Source: Marinimicrobium sp038419845
GTDB taxonomy: Bacteria > Pseudomonadota > Gammaproteobacteria > Pseudomonadales > Cellvibrionaceae
NCBI RefSeq assembly: GCF_038419845.1
Contig: NZ_JBCAQT010000014.1
Coordinates: 79,309-143,308, forward strand
Reading direction: 5' to 3'
Length of the DNA stretch: 64,000 bases
Shown in pieces: positions 58,827 through 64,000 of the stretch (position 1 is its first letter; each line of letters starts with the position of its first letter). Both the position numbers and the translations under genes were made by a program. Under the pieces are notes generated by a model. That model worked only from the letters and a program-made list of their open reading frames with translations, was not told where the DNA came from and did not search any database.

Positions 58827-61769
58827 TTGAATAAGAATGTTATCGCCCTGTTCACACCAATACTGTTTTGGGCAACTCCGGCTGACGCCGAGAGCCCAGC
58901 GCTGGGCGCTGCCAATCAATTCAACATTCCCAAACAAAGAGCGGACGTCGCGCTGACCGAATTTGCCCGGCAATCCAATATGACGGTGATAGTGCCCTAC
59001 GACAAGGTCGTTGGCATTGAAACCGCCGAACTGAAAGGTCGCTACTCCCTGGTGGATGCGGCTATTTCATTGCTCGAAGGAACCGGACTACAGCTTTCGT
59101 TCAGCAACAACGGTCAGCTCTTTATTCGAACCGATGAAGACGTTAAGGGGAATCACTCCATGCTACAAAAAAATAAATTATCCGGTGCCGTACTGCTGGC
59201 TATGTCCTCGCTGGCAGGCGCCCAAGCCATTGCTCAAGATACCTCCGCCGGAACTCTGGAAGAGGTGTTGGTAACCGGCATCCGAGGCAGCCTGAACCGA
59301 GCACAGGACTTGAAACGGGACGCTGACACTGTAATGGACGTAATCGCAGCCGAAGACATCGGCAAATTTCCGGACGCTAACGTGGCCGAATCTCTGCAGC
59401 GGATTACCGGTGTAGCGATCTCTCGCAACCGGGGTCAGGGCCAGCAAGTTACCGTGCGTGGCATGGGCCCCGAATACAACAGTGTTCGCTTCAACGACAG
59501 GACCCTTGCCACCGACAACCAGGGTCGCGAATTCAACTTTGACGTGATCGCCGCCGAGCTGATCTCCGGCGCCGAAGTAATAAAATCCCCAACCGCGAGC
59601 ATGCAAGAGGGCAGTATCGGCGCGACAATCAACATCAAAACAGCGCGCCCCCTGAGTCTGGATCCAATTACCGCTGTCGGTTCCATTCACGCGATCCAAG
59701 ATGACTTGGCCGACAACACCGGCACCAAGATGTCGGGCCTGTTCAGTAAGCAGTTCCGGGACGGCACACTCGGCGCTCTCGCATCCATTGCCTATTATAA
59801 CTCCGATTTCCGCGCAGACCTGATGTCCAGTAATGGCTGGGAGCTACGCGACACCGATGGTGATGACAGTCCGGATGCCTGGGGTCAACGCAACATCTCC
59901 TATCAAGTGCGAGAAGGCAACCGTGAACGCCTGGGCGCAACGTTTGCGCTGGAGTGGGAACCCAATGAACAGTGGCATGCCGTACTGGATGGGCTCTATT
60001 CAAAATTTGAACTGGAAGACGGGCATATTGGGACCTGGACTCCCATGCAAGATGGACCGTACGAGGACGAAGTCGTACAGGGGGAAAATATCCTCAGCTT
60101 CACTACCCTCAATCAGCGCGTAGACTCTGTTCAAGGGAATGATCCTCGCGCGACCGATACCGTGCAGCTAGGCTTCAACCTTGGATTCTCGCCCACCGAC
60201 AGTTTCACTCTGGAAACCGATATATCTTTCTCCGAGGCTGAGCTCGACAGCCGAGGCATGGGGGGCTTTTTCTCGGTTACCGGCTACGTCAGCCCGGAAG
60301 CCTACTATGACGGAAGTTTCACACTACCGAGCGTTTTGCATTCACAGGACACTAGTGACGCCAGCCTCTACCGAGGTCACTTTATGGAAAAGAGCGCGGA
60401 CGGGGTTCTGGATACCGTATACGAATTCAAAACCGACGCCACTTGGGAAATTGACCAAGGCATATTGACCTCATTTGAAGCCGGTGTGGCCGCTACTGCA
60501 CGAGACAAAGAGATTCGCCGCTGGTCATCCGTAGATGGCTGCGCCGCACCTTGCGGCTACGTTACAGATATCCCTGACGAACTGATCGGTGATGTATACG
60601 ACCCTGGCGACTTCTTCTCCGAGGAGGGAGGAAACTTTCCTCGAGCTTTTCGTAATTACGACGTTCCCGGACTGTTTGGCTATCTCGAAGACGTCACCGG
60701 AGTCTCCTACGATCCTGTCCTGAAACCTGGCGAATCAGCTAAAGTCCGCGAAAACACGTTGGGCGGCTACATTCAGGGTAACTTTGCTGGCGACTTCGGA
60801 GACATCCCATGGAGTGGTAACCTCGGCATTCGAGCAGTCAAGACTGATCAAGTCAGCGCCGGCGAAACCACTACAATTTTGTCGTTCCGGGAAGTGTTCC
60901 CGGACAATGAAATAACGACAGAAACCGGCCCAACAGAGATCGCCAATGAGTACAGCGACATCCTACCCAGCGCCAATATTTCAATGGATCTCAAACCTGA
61001 CCTAACACTGCGCCTGGCTGCGGCCGAAGTCATGACTCGCCCGACTTTGACCAGCCTTTCGACAGCAACCAATATTAACGCTCGAGCGGGTGTACAGACT
61101 ATCGACACCGGCAACCCGGAGTTGGCGCCATTTAGAGCGAGCCAGTTCGACGCATCGCTGGAGTGGTATCCGGACGACAACAGCTCTTACACCCTGGCCT
61201 ATTTTTACAAGGATATTGAATCGTTCGTTTCAAACACCACACTTCCCGTTGATGTATTTGGTTCAACTTTCTTTGAGACCAAGCCTCGCAACGGTGAGGG
61301 CGCCGATGTCTCTGGCTGGGAGCTTGCCGGAACCCACTCCTTCACTTACCTTCCCGGGATTCTGGGCGGCATCGGTGTTCAGGCTAACGTCACCGTTGTT
61401 GACAGCTCTGCAAAGTTCTCCCCAGAGCTGTCTTCGGATACCTATCAGGTCGAGGGGCTGTCCGACTTATCCTACAACTTCATCCTGTTCTACGATCAGG
61501 GCCCGATACAGGCACGAGTCGCGTATAACAACCGATCCGAGTATCTGTTCAGCTCTTTCAACGAACAGAATGAGCCGGAGCTCCGTGACGATTACGGCCA
61601 GGTGGACATGAGTGCGAGCTATGACATAACCGACAACCTGACCCTTACAATGGAAGGCAGCAACCTAACCAACGAGCGTCTCTTGACTTATCAGCGTGCC
61701 ATTAGCCGTCCTGTGGCAATGGAATACAATGGTCGTCAATTGACATTCGGTGCCCGCTATCGCTTCTAA
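58827..61769 (+). CDS. TonB-dependent receptor with N-terminal STN domain
   Basis: A 980-aa outer-membrane receptor of the carbohydrate-associated type. TTG at 58827, after GGGGAG, begins a signal peptide (NKNVIALFTPILFWATPADA) and an STN domain (ADVALTEFARQSNMTVIVPY). A plug domain (ADTVMDVIAAEDIGKFPDAN, VTVRGMGPEYNSVRFNDRTL) and a beta barrel ending GRQLTFGARYRF follow. At residue 112 an internal Met with AAGGGG upstream begins a second complete signal-peptide-like sequence ending GAQAIAQ. Translation could therefore also start at 59160, giving a receptor without STN. The nearby DUF1080 genes support sugar uptake. Confidence 0.88.
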   Translation: MNKNVIALFTPILFWATPADAESPALGAANQFNIPKQRADVALTEFARQSNMTVIVPYDKVVGIETAELKGRYSLVDAAISLLEGTGLQLSFSNNGQLFIRTDEDVKGNHSMLQKNKLSGAVLLAMSSLAGAQAIAQDTSAGTLEEVLVTGIRGSLNRAQDLKRDADTVMDVIAAEDIGKFPDANVAESLQRITGVAISRNRGQGQQVTVRGMGPEYNSVRFNDRTLATDNQGREFNFDVIAAELISGAEVIKSPTASMQEGSIGATINIKTARPLSLDPITAVGSIHAIQDDLADNTGTKMSGLFSKQFRDGTLGALASIAYYNSDFRADLMSSNGWELRDTDGDDSPDAWGQRNISYQVREGNRERLGATFALEWEPNEQWHAVLDGLYSKFELEDGHIGTWTPMQDGPYEDEVVQGENILSFTTLNQRVDSVQGNDPRATDTVQLGFNLGFSPTDSFTLETDISFSEAELDSRGMGGFFSVTGYVSPEAYYDGSFTLPSVLHSQDTSDASLYRGHFMEKSADGVLDTVYEFKTDATWEIDQGILTSFEAGVAATARDKEIRRWSSVDGCAAPCGYVTDIPDELIGDVYDPGDFFSEEGGNFPRAFRNYDVPGLFGYLEDVTGVSYDPVLKPGESAKVRENTLGGYIQGNFAGDFGDIPWSGNLGIRAVKTDQVSAGETTTILSFREVFPDNEITTETGPTEIANEYSDILPSANISMDLKPDLTLRLAAAEVMTRPTLTSLSTATNINARAGVQTIDTGNPELAPFRASQFDASLEWYPDDNSSYTLAYFYKDIESFVSNTTLPVDVFGSTFFETKPRNGEGADVSGWELAGTHSFTYLPGILGGIGVQANVTVVDSSAKFSPELSSDTYQVEGLSDLSYNFILFYDQGPIQARVAYNNRSEYLFSSFNEQNEPELRDDYGQVDMSASYDITDNLTLTMEGSNLTNERLLTYQRAISRPVAMEYNGRQLTFGARYRF

Positions 61770-61799
61770 TTATTTCAGCACTTTCCGCTGAGACGGCTT

Positions 61800-61830
61800 G
61801 GGTAAAGGCATAATGCCTTTGCCCTTTTTT
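61800..61830 (+). terminator. Terminator of the TonB receptor gene
   Basis: GGGTAAAGGCA, loop TAA, TGCCTTTGCCC is an 11-bp stem with one G-U pair, followed by six T residues, 31 bp after the stop codon. Confidence 0.85.
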
Positions 61831-61908
61831 GCATAAAAAAATCCGAAAACAGTCAACAACACGCCTGAAGGTCAGTAGACAAACCAGCCAACGTAGAAGG
61901 ACGCACCT

Positions 61909-62637
61909 ATGAATAAATTAATTATTGTATGCCTATTGGCAGCTATTACTACCGCATGCCAGACCAAACCTGGGACAACATCACAACATCAAACTGAAAC
62001 CAAAAGCCTATTCAATGGTGAGGACCTGAGTGGATGGCACATGGACGTACCCGCCATGGATGATGATCCAGCGGTGAATGAACCCTTTATTGTCAGAGAC
62101 GGCATGCTGGTAAGCCTGGGGACACCTGGCGGGCATCTGATCACTGATGACCAGTATAGAGATTATCGTCTCGAAGTAGAGTACCGATTCGCCGGTGAGC
62201 CAGGGAATTGTGGCATTATCGTTCATGCCACAACGCCACGGGCACTGTACGACATGTTCCCACAATCAATCGAAGTACAGATGATGCATGAAAATGCCGG
62301 TGACTTCTGGTGTATTGTTGAGGACATAAGTGTGCCCGATATGGCCAGCCGTCGAGGCCCAAAAGAGGAATGGGGTATTACCGAAGGGAAAAAACGACGA
62401 ATCAAGAATCTTACTGACGATTCTGAGAATCCCGTCGGAGAGTGGAATACGATGGTTGTAGAGTGTCTGAACGACGAGGTGAAAGTTTGGGTCAATGGGG
62501 ATATGGTGAATCACGGTTTTGATGCCACGGCGACTGAAGGACAAATCGCGCTTCAAGCGGAAGGATCTGAAGTGGAGTTCCGAAAGGTGGACCTCACTCC
62601 TATTTCCGAGCTCAGTAAAGACAGCGCATTTAACTGA
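61909..62637 (+). CDS. DUF1080 (3-keto-disaccharide hydrolase-like) lipoprotein A
   Basis: A 242-aa lipoprotein (lipobox AAITTACQT) with a concanavalin-like DUF1080 domain: SLFNGEDLSGWHMD, DYRLEVEYRFAGEPGNCGII, SIEVQMMHENAGDFWCI and GEWNTMVVECLNDEVKVWVN. Relatives hydrolyse 3-keto-glycosides or bind glycans. It follows the TonB receptor by 140 bp and converges with a second DUF1080 gene. Confidence 0.88.
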   Translation: MNKLIIVCLLAAITTACQTKPGTTSQHQTETKSLFNGEDLSGWHMDVPAMDDDPAVNEPFIVRDGMLVSLGTPGGHLITDDQYRDYRLEVEYRFAGEPGNCGIIVHATTPRALYDMFPQSIEVQMMHENAGDFWCIVEDISVPDMASRRGPKEEWGITEGKKRRIKNLTDDSENPVGEWNTMVVECLNDEVKVWVNGDMVNHGFDATATEGQIALQAEGSEVEFRKVDLTPISELSKDSAFN

Positions 62638-62697
62638 TTAGAGTTGGGACCCCGTATTTGTTCAAGCGCTTCAGCTTTTCCCGTTGAGTTCTTCGGG

Positions 62698-62728
62698 CCG
62701 ACAGAGTGGCGCTACTCCACTCTGTCGG
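62698..62728. terminator. Bidirectional hairpin between the two DUF1080 genes
   Basis: CCGACAGAGTGG and CCACTCTGTCGG form a perfect 12-bp stem with a 7-nt loop, between the converging genes. The T-run is weak. Confidence 0.6.
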
Positions 62729-62748
62729 GGTGGTTGTCGCCCGTCAGA

Positions 62749-63543
62749 CTAAAGCTCCCTGACCCATATATTGCGGAAGCTTACAGCCGCGTCGTGATCC
62801 TGAAGAAATATGGGAGCACAGCCATGTGCTTCATAGGAAGGCTCTCCGATCCACTCGGTTTTTCCCTGAACTTTCACATGGTTCTGTACCAGAACCCCGT
62901 TGTGTAATATGGTCACATAGGCGGGAGATTCGAGCTCGCTATCTGCATCAAATTGCGGCGCGGTATAGATGATGTCATAGCTCTGCCACTTGCCGCGCGG
63001 GAGGGTAGCATTGACCAGTGGTATATGCTGTTTGTAAACGGCGGCCGCCTGGCCGTTAGGATAGGTTTCGTTCTCGTGAGAATCCAGAACCTGGATTTCA
63101 TAACGTTCCTGTAAGAAGACACCGCTGTTGCCCCGGTCTTGGCCATCCATTCCCTTGATATCTGTGGGAGAGCGCCACTCAATATGAAGCTGGATATCAC
63201 AGAAATCCCGCTTGGTGCGAATACCTCCCTGACGCCGGGCGACGGTCACGACGTCGTCTTCGACGAGCCACTTGGCGGGACCGCCATCCTCGGCCTCCCA
63301 CTCTTCTAGATCCTGGCCGTCAAACAGCGCAATCGCATCGGAGGGTGGTGCACCAGACGGCACCTCTACTTTGGACGGCACCGGCTCCCACACTTCCGTC
63401 TTCTCGGCCAACTGCCAGGGTTCGAGTTCTTCACCCGCACCTCCACTCGCCGTCTCCGCACTGCTAGAGCAGGCCATCACGCTGCCACAAGTCAGTGATA
63501 CCAACATTTTCAGGGAAAAGAACTGGGTTGGATCGTGCATCAT
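62749..63543 (-). CDS. DUF1080 (3-keto-disaccharide hydrolase-like) lipoprotein B
   Basis: A 264-aa lipoprotein (lipobox SVMACSSS) with a DUF1080 domain: AIALFDGQDLEEWEAEDGG, CDIQLHIEWRSP, GNSGVFLQERYEIQVLDSHE and GKWQSYDIIYTAP. It is a distant relative of the convergent protein A, not a recent copy. The start is one of two adjacent ATG codons. It is upstream of, and on the same strand as, no other gene except the partial one at the window end. Confidence 0.88.
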   Translation of the reverse strand: MMHDPTQFFSLKMLVSLTCGSVMACSSSAETASGGAGEELEPWQLAEKTEVWEPVPSKVEVPSGAPPSDAIALFDGQDLEEWEAEDGGPAKWLVEDDVVTVARRQGGIRTKRDFCDIQLHIEWRSPTDIKGMDGQDRGNSGVFLQERYEIQVLDSHENETYPNGQAAAVYKQHIPLVNATLPRGKWQSYDIIYTAPQFDADSELESPAYVTILHNGVLVQNHVKVQGKTEWIGEPSYEAHGCAPIFLQDHDAAVSFRNIWVREL

Positions 63544-63609
63544 TTTACTCTCTTATTGGACTCTTGGGTTTGTTCAAGATTATGGACCTCAGCCCCAACC
63601 TTCACCTGC

Positions 63610-64000
63610 CTAGGTCGCCCAGGCGCGCTGACCCTCCTCGTAAGGGGCGCAGCCGTCGTAGCGGCCGGGAATGGCGATATAGCGCAGCACTTCGGTCGCT
63701 CCCTTCTCCGAGGTGAAAAAGCCGAACAGGGTCAGCTGTTTCATCAGGGTGAAGTAGTGGGGCTCGCGCCCGGAAACCACTTGATCGCGGGCCTCCTGAT
63801 CGAGCCCGCGCACCATGCCCTCGCGCTGCTCGGCACTCAGTTCCAGAAACCTGCGCTGATACAGATTCTGACTCCGCGCCTCCAGTTGGGGCAGGCCGGA
63901 GTGAAACAGCGCCTGCTCCTCCCGGGTGTAGCAGTCTCTCACGAACACGGTCATGAACTCACCGACCCCGGCATCTTTGGCGCCGGGCGTGTCGGTGCGT
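63610..64000 (-). CDS. Gluconate 2-dehydrogenase subunit 3 family (partial)
   Basis: The frame is open to the window edge, so the N-terminus is missing. The visible 129 residues include GAKDAGVGEFMTVFVRDCY and REPHYFTLMKQLTLFGFFTS, typical of the small exported subunit 3 that partners GMC-type flavoprotein dehydrogenases. An internal Met is at 63954, but conserved sequence continues upstream of it. The large subunit is expected just outside the window. It ends 66 bp before the DUF1080 lipoprotein B start. Confidence 0.85.
   Translation of the reverse strand, partial: RTDTPGAKDAGVGEFMTVFVRDCYTREEQALFHSGLPQLEARSQNLYQRRFLELSAEQREGMVRGLDQEARDQVVSGREPHYFTLMKQLTLFGFFTSEKGATEVLRYIAIPGRYDGCAPYEEGQRAWAT

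Overview
The window is about 64 kb of a GC-rich gammaproteobacterial chromosome. The mix of asmA-mutY-yggX order, a long N-terminally extended TonB receptor, DUF1080 lipoproteins, a GH2 glycosidase and many c-di-GMP/PAS proteins suggests a Cellvibrionales-like marine or soil heterotroph (e.g. the Marinimicrobium/Cellvibrio neighbourhood). That placement is inference from gene content, not a phylogeny.

Layout. 0.2-7.4 kb: nitrate assimilation, with nasA facing a cobA-nirB-nirD operon. The shared 460-bp intergenic region carries two sigma-54 promoters and an NtrC-like enhancer. 7.5-11.5 kb: a flavin-reductase-fold protein, a TSUP exporter, and a frameshifted RutR-like regulator overlapping an 8-oxoguanine deaminase. 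11.6-15.0 kb: an ATP-grasp ligase paired with a 662-aa protein carrying a papain-like Gln/Cys/His/Asn set. 15.2-17.3 kb: two near-identical cold-shock genes with conserved promoters and leaders, a MOSC protein, tRNA-Phe and a copy of its 3' end. 17.4-23.5 kb: asmA-mutY-GH2-yggX and a DUF2383 gene. 23.6-26.4 kb: Fur-box-preceded ferric iron ABC genes. 26.6-31.9 kb: gcvTH, GC-rich repeats, an MFS carrier, a lipoprotein, a DUF503 gene and a cation/proton antiporter.

31.9-41.2 kb is a visibly AT-richer island and the most interesting part. A minus-strand operon encodes a multicopper oxidase, an MppP/RohP-type PLP arginine oxidase, a PIN-like DUF6190-type protein, a DHDPS-family aldolase, a heme-oxygenase-like diiron oxygenase (HDO) with a full ligand set, a small Rieske protein, DoxX and a PRMT-like methyltransferase. 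A LysR/GST pair lies alongside. RohP + aldolase + HDO + Rieske is the core expected for making azomycin (2-nitroimidazole) from L-arginine, as described for the Streptomyces cattleya roh cluster. Here it comes with a methyltransferase, DoxX, an oxidase and a GST that suggest a modified nitroimidazole. The chemistry is inferred from sequence only.

41.6-51.4 kb: tag, a Gfo/Idh/MocA oxidoreductase, a small CsbD gene, a CheB-CheR-PAS fusion with a PAS partner, two DUF4398 envelope proteins (one OmpA-like), a PAS-GGDEF cyclase, a Crp/Fnr regulator and two small envelope/stress proteins. 51.5-64 kb: a YdeP-type molybdoenzyme, DUF2058, a membrane-anchored BLUF photoreceptor, acylphosphatase, a Fur-box-preceded PepSY pair, a DUF4156 lipoprotein, a TonB receptor with an internal second signal peptide, two convergent DUF1080 lipoproteins and a partial gluconate 2-dehydrogenase subunit 3.

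No CRISPR array, rRNA, IS element or complete prophage was seen. Starts were chosen by ribosome-binding site and homology; several differ from the longest open frame.
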